This document shows positions 18,267-28,800 of a stretch of DNA of 54,013 bases, piece after piece (positions within the stretch are counted from its first letter, which is position 1; each line of letters opens with the position of its first letter). Under the pieces are notes generated by a model that was given only the letters and a program-made list of their open reading frames with translations, was not told where the DNA came from and ran no database searches. A program made the translations under genes and the position numbers. Source of the DNA: Oscillospiraceae bacterium (GTDB lineage: Bacteria; Bacillota; Clostridia; Oscillospirales; Acutalibacteraceae); assembly GCA_015065885.1 (NCBI GenBank), contig SVPJ01000010.1:1-54013 (forward strand). Reading direction: 5' to 3'.

Positions 18267-20417
18267 ATGTATACACATCGCGACGTAAAACAACTGCAAC
18301 CGAATATTTTTAAAGTGACCCTATGGGGTGACCGACGCGAAGACCGCGAAAGTGAATTCGTGCTTGAGCGTGTTGCCGCCACCGACTTTGCGGGCATGTG
18401 CGCCTGCACGGCGGACGCGGACGGGCTTTGGCATTTTTCGCTGAACGGGCGGGAGATCTTCCGCGAGATCACGACCGACTTCACCCTTGGTTTCGGCATC
18501 GGAGAGACCGATGCAATATACGGCCTAGGGTTGCACCAGACCACCCCCTTTAACCGTCGCGGCACGGTGTGCCAGTTACTGCAAAACAACGGGTTGTCCA
18601 CCGCCGTACCGTTTATGACCTCCTCGGCAGGGTACGCGGTGCTGTTTGACACCTGCGCCTTTATGAGTGTGGGTGTGGACAAACCCTGCACCGACGAATA
18701 TCACGATACGTTTGACACCGAGGAGTCCCGCCCGAACGAGATCCACGCTTTCGTGGACGATGCAGACACGCTCACCTATTACGTCATTCTGGACGAGCGC
18801 ATCGACGGGCAGATCGCCGCCTACCGTGCGCTGACGGGGCAGGCCCCGCTGTTCCCGAAATGGGCGTACGGCTTCTTCCAGAGTCGTGAGCATTACAGCA
18901 CGCAGGAGGACATTTTGTCGGTGGCGCGGGAATTCCGCCGTCGCCGCATTCCGATCGACTGCATCGTGCAGGACTGGAACTACTGGGGCGACCACGGCTG
19001 GAACGCCGCGGTGTGGGATCGGAACCGCTATCCCGACCCCGCCGCCATGACCCGCGAGATCCACGATATGGATATGAAGATCATCCTCTCGGTGTGGCCG
19101 AGTTTCGGGCCTGAGACCGCTATCTGCAAAGAACTCGAAGCAGCGGGCGGCATTCTGGCAAAGCCCGACCGCTCGGGCGAGACGTGGGGACGGGTACACG
19201 ACCCGTTCAACCCGAAGGCGGCGGCGATCGTGTGGGACTATATGCGCCGCAATCTGTGGGAAAACGGCGTGGACGGTTGGTGGCTGGACTCCACTGAGCC
19301 GGACGTCGGCGGCTCCAATTCAAAAAACCTTCGCTTCTGCTGTGACACGGCAAAGGGGCCTGCCCGCCGTTTCTTGAATGCGTATGCACTGGCATCCAGC
19401 CGTAACACCTACACGGCACAACGTGCCGCCGACGAGAGCCGCCGTGTGTTCATTCTCACCCGCAGCGGATGGGCGGGACAACAGCGTTTTGCCGCCTCCA
19501 CCTGGACGGGGGATATCGGGGCGCGGTGGGACGTGTTCCGCAATCAGTTGAACTCCCTGCTCAGCTTCAGTCTGTCGGGCGTGCCGTACTCCACCACCGA
19601 TATCGGCGCCTTCTGGGTGCAGGATTTCGAGGGTGGCAATCAAAACCCCGCCTACCGCGAATTGTACACCCGTTGGTTCTGGTTCGGCATGTTCTGCCCG
19701 CTGTTCCGCTCGCACGGCACCTCCACCCCGCGTGAGATGTGGTTCTTCGGGGAAGAGGGGGACGAGCACTACGAAGCACAGCTCGCCGCCTCCCGTCTGC
19801 GCTACACCTTGATGCCGTACATCTATGCCACGGCGTATCGCGTGTGGCGTGAGGGCTACTCCTTCCTGCGCCCGCTCGTCGCGGCGTTTGACGATGCGGC
19901 GGTTGCCGACACGTTTGACACCTATATGTTCGGCGAAAGCCTGCTCGTACATATTGTCACCGCGCCCGACGTGAAGGAGTCGGCGGTGTATCTCCCCCGC
20001 GGGTGCGATTGGTACGATTGGTTTACGGGCGAAAAGTACGCAGGCGGTACCACCGTCACGAAAGCAACGCCGCTTTCCACAACGCCCGTCTTTGCAAAAG
20101 GCGGCTCGGTCGTGCTGACTGCCGCCCCCGCCGAATGCACCGCACGGCAGGACGAAAGCCACCTTACCGTGAAGGTGTTCACAGGCGCGGACGCCGCCGC
20201 CTTCCACTACGTGGACGACGGGGACGGCTACGCCTACGAAAACGGCGCATACATGAAAATTCCGTTCTGCTGGAACGATACTGCCCGCACACTGACGGTG
20301 GGTGCACCCGAAGGGGATGCCCGCTTTGACCCGCACCGCACGTTGACGGTGGAAGTAAACGGCGAACCTTGCGGCACGTACGCGTATGACGGCGCTGCGC
20401 TGGAAATTCAACTGTAA
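18267..20417 (+). CDS. Glycoside hydrolase family 31 (alpha-glucosidase/alpha-xylosidase type)
   Basis: 716 residues. The start ATG at 18267 lies 8 nt after ACGGAGG. An upstream in-frame GTG overlaps the SD. It is predicted to cleave alpha-linked glucose, xylose or galactose from oligosaccharides in the cytoplasm, as there is no signal peptide. The N-terminal beta-sandwich (GIGETDAIYGLGLHQTTPFN) is followed by a catalytic barrel with IPIDCIVQDWNYWGDHGWN. The nucleophile is Asp341 in DGWWLDSTEPD and the acid/base is Asp416 in TWTGDIGA. C-terminal beta domains follow. The WGDHGWN context and AVWDRNRYPDP resemble alpha-xylosidase-like members, but specificity is uncertain. It shares a bidirectional terminator with the converging peptidase operon. 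Confidence 0.92.
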   Translation: MYTHRDVKQLQPNIFKVTLWGDRREDRESEFVLERVAATDFAGMCACTADADGLWHFSLNGREIFREITTDFTLGFGIGETDAIYGLGLHQTTPFNRRGTVCQLLQNNGLSTAVPFMTSSAGYAVLFDTCAFMSVGVDKPCTDEYHDTFDTEESRPNEIHAFVDDADTLTYYVILDERIDGQIAAYRALTGQAPLFPKWAYGFFQSREHYSTQEDILSVAREFRRRRIPIDCIVQDWNYWGDHGWNAAVWDRNRYPDPAAMTREIHDMDMKIILSVWPSFGPETAICKELEAAGGILAKPDRSGETWGRVHDPFNPKAAAIVWDYMRRNLWENGVDGWWLDSTEPDVGGSNSKNLRFCCDTAKGPARRFLNAYALASSRNTYTAQRAADESRRVFILTRSGWAGQQRFAASTWTGDIGARWDVFRNQLNSLLSFSLSGVPYSTTDIGAFWVQDFEGGNQNPAYRELYTRWFWFGMFCPLFRSHGTSTPREMWFFGEEGDEHYEAQLAASRLRYTLMPYIYATAYRVWREGYSFLRPLVAAFDDAAVADTFDTYMFGESLLVHIVTAPDVKESAVYLPRGCDWYDWFTGEKYAGGTTVTKATPLSTTPVFAKGGSVVLTAAPAECTARQDESHLTVKVFTGADAAAFHYVDDGDGYAYENGAYMKIPFCWNDTARTLTVGAPEGDARFDPHRTLTVEVNGEPCGTYAYDGAALEIQL

Positions 20418-20428
20418 ACTATGATGTG

Positions 20429-20466
20429 AAACGACCGCCCGTGGTAACCCACGCGGCGGTCGTTTT
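20429..20466. terminator. Bidirectional terminator, GH31 / M20 operon
   Basis: A long stem with AACGACCGCC pairing to GGCGGTCGTT around an inner GTGG/CCAC. It has T-rich (plus) and A-rich (minus-strand U) flanks and lies between two converging stops. Confidence 0.75.
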
Positions 20467-20469
20467 CAT

Positions 20470-21924
20470 TTATCGTTTTTCTTGCAGACGAATGATCGTC
20501 TTGTAGTAATCCACCGCGGCGGGCAGACAGCCCGCTTCGATGTTTTCGTTCAACCCGTGCATCCCCTTCATCTGTTCGGGGCCGTAGTTCACGGGTGCAA
20601 ACCGCACGCAACTGTCGCACACCTCACCGTAAAAGCGGGCGTCGGTCGCCCCCGTGACCACGTAGGGCAACACGCCGACTTTGGGAAACACGCTTTCCAC
20701 CGCTTTTTGCGTCACGGCGAAGGCTTCGCCGTTCAAGTCAAGCGAAGCGGACGGCACACCGCGATAGACCACTTCGGTCTCAATACCGTACTTCGCGGCA
20801 AGGTCGGTGATAATTGCCAAGCTCTCGTCGGTGCCCTGATGCGGGATAAACCGCATATTCGCGCACACCGTCGCTTCGGCGGGCAACACGTTATACCCCT
20901 CCGACCCGCTCTGCATCGTAAAGGCAATGGTGGTCGAGAGCATCGCCGCCGCTTGCGCACTGATCAGCGGCATCACTTTTTTAAGCAACGGACGGAACAG
21001 CCACAAATTCGCCATCACCAACCGCAAGCCGAAATTGCCGCAATACGGGGCGATACGCCCGAACATGGCGTTTACCGCAGGCGAAAACGCCGCTTTGAAC
21101 GGCGAGCGTTTTTCCACCCGTGCCACGAATTTCGCGAGCCGCGGAATGGGGGTGTTGCGAGCGGGTGCGCTCGCGTGGCCGCCGACCGAACGGGCGGTGA
21201 ATTTGACGTCGCCGTACCCTTTTTCAAAAATACCGATGGCGGCAAAATGCCCTTTCACACCCACCACGGGGTCCTGCACGATACTGCCGCCCTCGTCGCA
21301 CAGCATAAACAGCCGCACGCCGTTCGCCTTCAGCCATGCCGCCAGTTTCGGCGCACCGTCGCCGCCGACCTCTTCGGTACAACTGCTGGCGAGATACACG
21401 TCACACGCGGGGAGATAGCCGTCGGCAAGTAACTCTTCGATCGCTTCGAAAAACGCCATCAAACTGGCTTTGGTGTCGGCGGCGCCGCGCCCCCACACTT
21501 TGCCTTCCGCGATCGTGCCCGAAAACGGCGGATAACGCCACGCACTCTCCTCCCCCGCTTCCACCACGTCCATGTGGCTCATCAAAAGAATGGGGGCTTT
21601 GTCGCTCTGCCCCTTCCAGCGGAGCATCAGGTTGCCGTCGATCTCGATCTTCTCGGCGGCGGCAAAGGTACGGGGGAACAGCTCTTCCAAAAGTGCATGA
21701 AACGCGCGAAACTTCTCCGTCTCGGCAACCCCGCGGCGGGAGACGGTCTCTACCTGCACCATGCGGGAGAGTTTTTCGGCATACGCGTCCACACGGGCGG
21801 TATCGTCCGACAAGGCGTAGTGCGTGCTTTTTTTCGGCAACAAAAGCGTACGTACCACGGCAATCAGCAGCAACAACACCAGCACGCCGCCCACGGCGGC
21901 GAGTGCCAAACAAACGTAGTCCAT
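20470..21924 (-). CDS. Membrane-anchored M20 family metallopeptidase
   Basis: 484 residues from the ATG at 21924 (GGAGGAAG upstream, 1 nt after the previous stop). It has an N-terminal transmembrane helix (about 5-27, LALAAVGGVLVLLLLIAVV), then an M20 fold with metal ligands in MSHMDVVEAG, GRGAADTKASLMAF, CTEEVGGDG, CDEGGSI and the C-terminal MHGLNENI histidine. The order and spacing match the carboxypeptidase S / PM20D1 branch, which hydrolyses or forms N-acyl amino acids and cleaves small peptides (family knowledge). The dimerisation domain (RSVGGHASAP) is present. The catalytic domain faces outward if the anchor is type II with positive-inside topology, which is not certain. It is the last gene of a three-gene operon with two multi-pass membrane proteins. 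Confidence 0.9.
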   Translation of the reverse strand: MDYVCLALAAVGGVLVLLLLIAVVRTLLLPKKSTHYALSDDTARVDAYAEKLSRMVQVETVSRRGVAETEKFRAFHALLEELFPRTFAAAEKIEIDGNLMLRWKGQSDKAPILLMSHMDVVEAGEESAWRYPPFSGTIAEGKVWGRGAADTKASLMAFFEAIEELLADGYLPACDVYLASSCTEEVGGDGAPKLAAWLKANGVRLFMLCDEGGSIVQDPVVGVKGHFAAIGIFEKGYGDVKFTARSVGGHASAPARNTPIPRLAKFVARVEKRSPFKAAFSPAVNAMFGRIAPYCGNFGLRLVMANLWLFRPLLKKVMPLISAQAAAMLSTTIAFTMQSGSEGYNVLPAEATVCANMRFIPHQGTDESLAIITDLAAKYGIETEVVYRGVPSASLDLNGEAFAVTQKAVESVFPKVGVLPYVVTGATDARFYGEVCDSCVRFAPVNYGPEQMKGMHGLNENIEAGCLPAAVDYYKTIIRLQEKR

Positions 21925-21925
21925 A

Positions 21926-22624
21926 TTATTCTTCCTCCACGGGCGCGTTATCTTTGGCTTTGCGGAACAGCACCCACGCGTGGGCGATGGCAATGGCACC
22001 GCTGAGAAGCATCAGGAATCCCACACTGGAAATGAGCGAGGGTACGCACACGAACAGCACCGACATCACGATAAGCGGGATCGCCACGATCTGCTTACCG
22101 CGGCGGAAATACTTATACGCCATGGCGCCGAACAGAGCGGGCACGACGTTGTTGAAGGCGGGTTGCAGCACGGGCGCACTCAAAACGGGTTGCAACGGAA
22201 TGAGCAACAGCACACCCAGCGCGATGACCGCGGTGGTGACGAGCGACGAGGTCGCGATCGAAAGGGTGGACACGATCTCGTTTTCGGTGGTACCCGCTTC
22301 GGTGCCCACGATGTCCCGCGCGTTGAGCGCGCAGGGGATCTTCATATTGATAAGGTTACCCGTCAAGAACGCAAGGTAACTGCCGCCCGCACCGAGCATC
22401 GGGGTGTACACCAAAAACTCCACGATACAGCTCGGGATGTAAATGATGCCGATCTGCAAAAGGCCTTTGGCGAAGGCCGAGAGATTCGGCAGGGCACCGA
22501 GCGAAAGACCCATGGCAAACGGTGCCGCCAACATCAAGAGAATGCCGATAAGCGAGCCGACCCGCCCGAACAGGTGGGTGCGCGCCATGTATTTTTCCAA
22601 GTATTTTTCGTTGTTCTGCGTCAT
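21926..22624 (-). CDS. Multi-pass membrane protein, probable transporter partner
   Basis: 232 residues from the ATG at 22624 (AGGAGG 9 nt upstream). It has about six to seven hydrophobic segments after a polar start MTQNNEKYLEKYMARTHLFG. Notable stretches are YTPMLGAGGSYLAFLTGNLIN and NARDIVGTEAGTTENEIVST. The second is a polar, acidic stretch between helices that could form a substrate path. I do not recognise the family with certainty. It begins 14 nt after the DUF5058-like gene and ends 1 nt before the M20 peptidase start, so the three are made together and probably act together. Confidence 0.75.
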   Translation of the reverse strand: MTQNNEKYLEKYMARTHLFGRVGSLIGILLMLAAPFAMGLSLGALPNLSAFAKGLLQIGIIYIPSCIVEFLVYTPMLGAGGSYLAFLTGNLINMKIPCALNARDIVGTEAGTTENEIVSTLSIATSSLVTTAVIALGVLLLIPLQPVLSAPVLQPAFNNVVPALFGAMAYKYFRRGKQIVAIPLIVMSVLFVCVPSLISSVGFLMLLSGAIAIAHAWVLFRKAKDNAPVEEE

Positions 22625-22638
22625 GTTCTTCACCCTCC

Positions 22639-23388
22639 TTACCAAATGATGCCGACGACGACCGCCGCCGCCATACCGACGAGCATACTGCCCGCGATCG
22701 AGAAGTTGTCGAGCCACGTAACCTTTTTCTTTTCGGAAAAATAGGTGAACACCGCCATGGCCGCCGCCGCAAAGCCGAGGGTGACGAGCGGCAGATAGTT
22801 GCCCGTCACCGTGAGCGTGCCGCCCTTTAACTGCACGAGGGTGCCGACGTAACTGCCGAGGTAGGCGGTAATAAGACCGATGAACATCGCGGTCATCGCG
22901 CTGTCACCGAAACTTTTGCCGCCCGTTTTTTTGGCAGAGGTGCGTTGCAGGCGACTGCAATACCCTTTGCCGAACAGTGCCATACAGAGAACACCCCAGA
23001 TGATGCCCACCGCCATCAGCAGACCGATGGTGGCGAACACCTCGGCGGTCATATTGCCGTCGAGACCCGAAAGGCCCGCGCTTTTGGCGGCGATATCCGC
23101 CACACTGGTCTCATAGTGCAGAGCGCCCACCACCGACAGTCTCAGCCACGGCAGCGGCACACCGAGCGAGCCTGCCAGCGCAATGACACCGAGCAAAATG
23201 CTGATGCTCGGGAGCAGCGAAAAAGTGGCGCTGGCGGTAACGGCACGGCGCAACTTTTGTTTATCCATACCAATGGCGACACCCGCGCGCCACGCCCGCA
23301 CCATAAAGAAGATGCTGAAGGCGATGACGAACAGGATGACCGTGCCGCTGATGAGATACAACGGCCAACCGTTCAGTTGTGCTAACAT
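22639..23388 (-). CDS. DUF5058-like multi-pass membrane protein
   Basis: 249 residues from the ATG at 23388 (AAAGGGG 8 nt upstream). The N-terminus LAQLNGWPLYLISGTVILFV, the SFLLLP-like ATFSLLPSISILLGV stretch and LRLSVVGALHYETSVADI agree with my memory of the DUF5058 family of clostridial membrane proteins. No search was possible. About six membrane helices. It is the first gene of the operon that continues with a second membrane protein and a membrane-anchored M20 peptidase. A two-component transporter whose cargo is processed by the peptidase is a reasonable but unproven reading. Confidence 0.7.
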   Translation of the reverse strand: MLAQLNGWPLYLISGTVILFVIAFSIFFMVRAWRAGVAIGMDKQKLRRAVTASATFSLLPSISILLGVIALAGSLGVPLPWLRLSVVGALHYETSVADIAAKSAGLSGLDGNMTAEVFATIGLLMAVGIIWGVLCMALFGKGYCSRLQRTSAKKTGGKSFGDSAMTAMFIGLITAYLGSYVGTLVQLKGGTLTVTGNYLPLVTLGFAAAAMAVFTYFSEKKKVTWLDNFSIAGSMLVGMAAAVVVGIIW

Positions 23389-23422
23389 ACGATTTACCCC
23401 TTTATGTTTAATGATTAGATAT

Positions 23423-23451
23423 ACTATATCACTTTTCGAAGGCGTTTGCAA
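23423..23451 (-). promoter_or_regulatory. Promoter of the DUF5058-M20 operon
   Basis: On the minus strand, TTGCAA (23446-23451) and TATAGT (23423-23428) are spaced 17 nt apart, 35 nt upstream of the start. Confidence 0.6.
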
Positions 23452-23484
23452 GCACCGCACGGGACGTTTCGGTTTTTAGCCGAT

Positions 23485-23600
23485 CCCACGGACGCGCAAT
23501 GCGCGCCCCTACCGCACGATCCAAATGGGGCACCTCCCGTAGGGGCGTTCTGCGAACGCCCGCACCCGGTTGTTACGCACCAAACCCGCCCCTACCGTTT
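23485..23600. repeat. GTAGGGGCG-type palindromic repeats
   Basis: GGACGCGCAATGCGCGCCCCTACC and CCCGTAGGGGCGTTCTGCGAACGCCC-like palindromes lie between two minus-strand transcription units. They resemble the segments at 4757-4774 and 34446-34475. No ORF is credible here. Confidence 0.45.
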
Positions 23601-23604
23601 ACAA

Positions 23605-23643
23605 TAAAAAACACGCCTCGGCAAGATGCCGAGGCGTGTTTTT
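23605..23643 (-). terminator. Terminator of the purine operon
   Basis: A 13-bp perfect stem, AACACGCCTCGGC (arms about 23610-23622 and 23628-23640), has a T6 tract on the minus strand (23605-23610) just past the last gene of the operon. Confidence 0.88.
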
Positions 23644-23646
23644 ACG

Positions 23647-24186
23647 TTATAACGTCACCAAACGCGGGTTGCGCTTCATCGCGGGCAACACCGTACGTAA
23701 CAGCACCTCGGTGGGAAATGCGATGCTTGCGGTGGTCACACACGGGTGGCAACCGAAAGTCGGCTCCTCCATCAGGTCACGGTCGATCAGCAGTTGTACT
23801 TTGCCTGCCGTGTCGTTCAGAAGTCCCATCACACTGGCACAGCCGGGGGTGACCCCGAGCAGTTCTTCCATCTTTTCCGCCGAAGCGAACGAGAGACGCG
23901 CCGAGTGGATCTGTGACGAGAGATCTTTGGTGCGGAACGGTTTTTCGCCCGGCATCAACAGAAGGTAAAACGCCGTTTCCTGCCGATTGCACAGCACCAA
24001 GTTCTTACACAAAGGCGCGCCGAGCGCCGCTTTGGGGGCTATGCAATCCTCCATGGTGGCGACGGCAGGGTGGTCTACGCGGCGAAAATCTACCCCCAGC
24101 GAATCCAAAAAGTCGTACACCCGCATTTCGCGGGGCGAGCGCCCTTCCGTTTCGGAAGGACGCCCGTTTTCCACTTGTAAATTCAT
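23647..24186 (-). CDS. YbaK/ProX-type aminoacyl-tRNA editing protein
   Basis: 179 residues. A stand-alone editing domain related to ProX/PrdX and YbaK, which hydrolyse mischarged tRNA (for ProX, Ala-tRNA-Pro; family knowledge). The N-terminal YDFLDSLGVDFRRVDHPAV matches the family opening. Further parts are CKNLVLCNRQETAFYLLLMP (with the conserved KNL), GVTPGCASVMGLLND and the C-terminal FGCHPCVTTASIAF. The ATG at 24186 overlaps the fhs stop as TGATG, so translation is coupled. It is the last gene of the purine operon, and the link to purine synthesis is not obvious. Confidence 0.87.
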   Translation of the reverse strand: MNLQVENGRPSETEGRSPREMRVYDFLDSLGVDFRRVDHPAVATMEDCIAPKAALGAPLCKNLVLCNRQETAFYLLLMPGEKPFRTKDLSSQIHSARLSFASAEKMEELLGVTPGCASVMGLLNDTAGKVQLLIDRDLMEEPTFGCHPCVTTASIAFPTEVLLRTVLPAMKRNPRLVTL

Positions 24187-25862
24187 CAGAACAACCCCGT
24201 GATCTTGCCGTTTTCGTCCACGTCGATGCGTTCCGCCGCGGGGACTTTGGGCAGACCGGGCATGGTGAGGATGTCGCCCGTCAGCACCACAACAAAGCCC
24301 GCACCCGCCGACACCTTCACATTCTTCACCGTGACGGTGAAGCCGGAGGGCGCGCCGAGTTTGGTCGGGTCGTCCGAAAAGCTGTACTGCGTTTTGGCAA
24401 TGCAGACGGGACAACTGCCGAAACCGAGCTGTTCCAGCCGCTCGATCTGCTTTTTCGCCGCCGGCATCACGGTGACACCGTCGCCGCCGTACACCTTCTT
24501 GACCACCGCTTCGATCTTTTCGACGAGGGTGAGGTCGTCCGCATAGGAGAAGGTGAAATCGCCCTGCTCTTCCTCGCACAGACGCACCACTTCTCGGGCG
24601 AGCTCCTCGCCGCCCGCACCGCCGTCTGCCCACACGGTGGACAGCACGGTGTTCACGCCGAGTTCCTTACACTTCTTAATAATGAAGTCGATCTCGGCAT
24701 CGGTATCGGTCGGGAAACGGTTGACCGCCACCACGCAGGGGAGTTTATACACGTTTTTGATGTTCGCCACGTGACGCAACAGATTGGGAATGCCCCGCTC
24801 GAGTGCGGCGATATCTTCGGTCGCGAGTGCGGTCTTTGCAAGACCGCCGTGCATTTTCAGCGCACGCACCGTGGCGACCATCACCACCGCATCGGGGGTG
24901 AGACCTGCCATACGGCACTTGATATCGAGGAATTTTTCCGCACCGAGATCGGCACCGAAGCCCGCTTCGGTCACGGTGTAGTCCCCCATCTTGAGCGCCA
25001 TTTTGGTCGCCATTACCGAGTTGCAACCGTGCGCGATGTTCGCAAACGGGCCGCCGTGCACGAAGGCGGGCGTGCCTTCCAGTGTCTGCACCAAGTTGGG
25101 TTTCAGCGCATCCTTCAAAAGCGCGGTCATCGCACCCGCCGCCTTCAACTGACCGCAGGTGACCGGCTCATCGTTGTAGTTATAGCCCACGATAATGCGG
25201 GAGAGACGCTCTTTCAGATCGGTGATGGAAGAGGAGAGACACAGCACCGCCATGATCTCGCTCGCCACCGTGATGTCAAACCCGTCTTCACGCGGGACAC
25301 CGTTGGCTTTGCCGCCCATACCGTCCACGATGAAGCGGAGTTGACGGTCGTTCATATCCACACAGCGCTTCCAGGTGATGCGGCGCACGTCGATACCGAG
25401 CGCGTTGCCTTGCTGAATGTGGTTATCCAGCATCGCGGCAAGCAGGTTGTTTGCCGCACCGATGGCGTGGAAGTCACCCGTGAAATGCAGGTTGATATCC
25501 TCCATCGGCACCACCTGTGCGTACCCGCCGCCCGCGGCACCGCCCTTCACACCGAACACGGGGCCGAGCGACGGCTCACGCAGAGCCACCGTCACGTCCT
25601 TGCCGATGCGGCGCAGACCGTCCGCCAAGCCAATGGTGGTGGTGGTCTTGCCCTCACCCGCAGGGGTCGGGGTGATCGCCGTCACCAGGATCAGTTTACC
25701 GTCGGCACGGTCGGTCTCGCGGAGCAGCGAAAGATCCACTTTCGCCTTGTACTTGCCGTAACGCTCCACGTATTTTTCGTCCACGTGGGCACGCGCGGCG
25801 ATCGCCGCGATATCTTCCATTTCGCACGCCTGTGCGATCTCAATATCGGTTTTGTACTGCAT
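24186..25862 (-). CDS. fhs: Formate-tetrahydrofolate ligase
   Basis: 558 residues from the ATG at 25862 (AAGGG 8 nt upstream; a GTG at 25871 is possible but sits on the SD). Forms 10-formyl-THF from formate, THF and ATP. The P-loop is [20 protein letters not shown]. Further family stretches are [20 protein letters not shown] and [19 protein letters not shown]. Its length equals the family norm (about 556). Placed in the purine operon it supplies the cofactor used by PurN and the AICAR formyltransferase, which is also the step whose failure raises ZTP, the ligand of the upstream riboswitch. Confidence 0.97.
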   Translation of the reverse strand: MQYKTDIEIAQACEMEDIAAIAARAHVDEKYVERYGKYKAKVDLSLLRETDRADGKLILVTAITPTPAGEGKTTTTIGLADGLRRIGKDVTVALREPSLGPVFGVKGGAAGGGYAQVVPMEDINLHFTGDFHAIGAANNLLAAMLDNHIQQGNALGIDVRRITWKRCVDMNDRQLRFIVDGMGGKANGVPREDGFDITVASEIMAVLCLSSSITDLKERLSRIIVGYNYNDEPVTCGQLKAAGAMTALLKDALKPNLVQTLEGTPAFVHGGPFANIAHGCNSVMATKMALKMGDYTVTEAGFGADLGAEKFLDIKCRMAGLTPDAVVMVATVRALKMHGGLAKTALATEDIAALERGIPNLLRHVANIKNVYKLPCVVAVNRFPTDTDAEIDFIIKKCKELGVNTVLSTVWADGGAGGEELAREVVRLCEEEQGDFTFSYADDLTLVEKIEAVVKKVYGGDGVTVMPAAKKQIERLEQLGFGSCPVCIAKTQYSFSDDPTKLGAPSGFTVTVKNVKVSAGAGFVVVLTGDILTMPGLPKVPAAERIDVDENGKITGLF

Positions 25863-25873
25863 ACTGCTCACCC

Positions 25874-28800
25874 TTAGCCTTTAAAATAGCGGACTGCCGC
25901 TTCGAACATACGGATATTGAAGTTGCCTTCCACATTCTTGTACAGACCGTTGCCGATACGCTCGCTGTGGCCCATCTTACCGAAGACGCGGCCGTCGGGC
26001 GAAGTGATACCTTCAATGGCGTACATCGAATCGTTCGGGTTGAAGTGTACGTCGTCGGTCGCGTTGCCTGCGAGGTCGACGTACTGGGTCGCGATCTGCC
26101 CGTTGGCGGCGAGTTTCTTGATGAGTTCTTCGTCCGCGAGGAAGCGGCCTTCACCGTGCGAGATCGGCACCGCGTACACGTCGCCCACGTTGGTGAGAGA
26201 CAGCCACGGCGACTTGTTGGACGCCACACGGGTGCGCACGATGCGCGACTGGTGGCGGGCAATGGTGTTGAAGGTCAGCGTCGGGCAGGTCTCGTCGGTG
26301 TCGATGATACGACCGTAAGGCACCAGCCCCAGTTTGATGAGCGCCTGGAAACCGTTGCAGATACCGCACATCAAGCCGTCGCGGTTGTCGAGCAGGTCGG
26401 TCACGCCCTCTTTGACGGCGGCGTTGCGGAAGAACGCGGTAATAAACTTACCGCTGCCGTCCGGCTCGTCACCGCCCGAGAAACCGCCGGGGATGAACAC
26501 CATCTGTGCCTCTTTGAGTGCGGTAGCGAATTTCTCGACGCTCGACTGAATACCCGCAGCAGAGAGGTTGTTGATGACCATGATCTGCGGCTCGGCACCC
26601 GCATCCCGTACCGCTTTCGCGGAATCGTATTCACAGTTGGTGCCGGGGAAGGCAGGGATCAGCACCTTCGGGCGGGCGACCTTCAAAGCGGGAGCGCGAC
26701 GCTCGCCCGCTTCGTAGGTGAAGTTCGGAATATCCTTACCCGCCGCGGGGATGTTGCAGGAATAGACGCTCTCAAGCTTGTCTTCGTAAATGCCGAGCAG
26801 GTCGGACAGTACCACCGTCTCGCCGCAACCGCTGATGGCGCCGTCGTCGGTGGTGACACCGATCTCCACCGCGTCCGCCACCTCTTCGGTCACTTCCAGC
26901 ACGAAGCCGCCGTAGCAATAGTTGAACAGCGCGGACACGCCCACACCGTCGTTAAACTTCACGCCGATGCCGTTACCGAACGCCATCTTCATCACGGCTT
27001 CCGCCACACCGCCGATGCCGGGGGTGTACGCCGCAACCGCAACGCCCTTCCGCATCAGTTCGGTCACGCGGGCATAGGTGCTGAGCAACGATGCCGTCTC
27101 GGGCAGACCGTTTTCATCGTACAAAGGCTTCAGACACACCACGCGGTGGCCCGCCGCTTTGAATTCGGGGGACACGACGTCATCCGTCTTGCCCGTGGTG
27201 ACCGCAAAGGACACGAGGGTGGGCGGGACGTCGAGATCTTCGAACGAGCCGCTCATCGAGTCCTTGCCGCCGATGGAGCCGATGCCGAGTTCTTTTTGCG
27301 CCTTGAACGCGCCGAGCAGCGCCGCAAGCGGCTTGCCCCAACGCTTACCGTCACGGCGGGGATGTTCAAAATACTCCTGGAAGGTGAGGTACACGTCTTC
27401 GAACGACGCGCCCGTGGCGATCAGTTTACTGACCGATTCCACCACCGCGAGATACGCCCCGTGATAGGGGCTTTCGGAGGTGAGATAGGGGTTGTAGCCC
27501 CACGACATAAACGAGCAGGTATCGGTATGCTTCTTTTCCACCGAGACCTTCTGCACCATCGCCTGGATGGGGGTGAGTTGATACTTACCGCCAAACGGCA
27601 TCAGCACCGTACCCGCACCGATGGTGGAGTCAAAACGCTCGGACAGACCGCGCTTGGAACAGACGTTCAAGTCCGCCGCGAGCGCCTTCAAATTTTCCGC
27701 AAAACCGCCGCACACCGCCGTTTCCTGCAGAGCAGGCTTTTCGGGGGTGATGACGATGTGCTTGTCTGCGCCGTTGGAGTTCAAGAATTCGCGGCTGATA
27801 TCCACGATCTTTTTGCCGTTCCAGTGCATCACCAGACGCGGCTCGGCCTGCACCGTTGCCACGGGGCACGCCTGCAGATTTTCCTCCGCCGCCAGCGCCA
27901 GGAAACGTTCGATGTTTTCCGCTTCAATGACCACCGCCATACGCTCCTGCGATTCGCTGATGGCCAGTTCGGTGCCGTCGAGACCTTCGTACTTCTTCGG
28001 CACGGCGTTCAGATCGATGACCAAGCCGTCCGCGAGTTCGCCGATGGCGACCGACACGCCGCCCGCGCCGAAGTCGTTGCACCGTTTGATCATACGGGTG
28101 GCTTCGGGGTTGCGGAACAGACGCTGGAGTTTGCGCTCTTCGGGGGCGTTACCCTTTTGCACTTCGGCACCGCAGGTCTCCACCGACTGCGCCGTGTGTG
28201 CTTTGGACGAGCCGGTTGCACCGCCGATGCCGTCGCGACCCGTGCTGCCGCCGAGCAGGATGACCACGTCACCGGGGGCGGGCACTTCACGGCGCACGTT
28301 TTCGGCGGGAGCCGCCGCAATGACCGCGCCGATCTCCATGCGCTTTGCCGCATAGCCGGGGTGATACAGTTCGTCCACGATACCCGTGGCAAGACCGATC
28401 TGGTTGCCGTAGGACGAATAGCCCGCCGCGGCGGTGGTAACGATCTTACGCTGGGGCAGTTTGCCCTTGATGGTCTCGCTGACGGGCACGAGCGGATCCG
28501 CCGCACCCGTCACACGCATCGCACCGTAGACGTAGGAACGTCCCGACAGCGGGTCGCGGATGGCGCCGCCGATACAGGTCGCCGCGCCGCCGAACGGTTC
28601 GATCTCGGTCGGGTGGTTGTGGGTCTCGTTCTTGAACAGCAGAAGCCACGGCTCTTTTTCGCCGTCCACTTCCACTTCGATCTTCACGGTGCAGGCGTTG
28701 ATCTCTTCGCTCTCGTCGAGTTTGTCGAGTTTGCCGTGCTTCTTCAAGTATTTCACCGCCACGGTGGCGATATCCATCAGACAGATCGGCTTTTCGGTGC

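Noticed and set aside
20470..21999. Longer M20 peptidase starting at 21999
   Set aside because: The 25 extra residues overlap the upstream gene and precede the ribosome site. The membrane anchor begins at the ATG at 21924.
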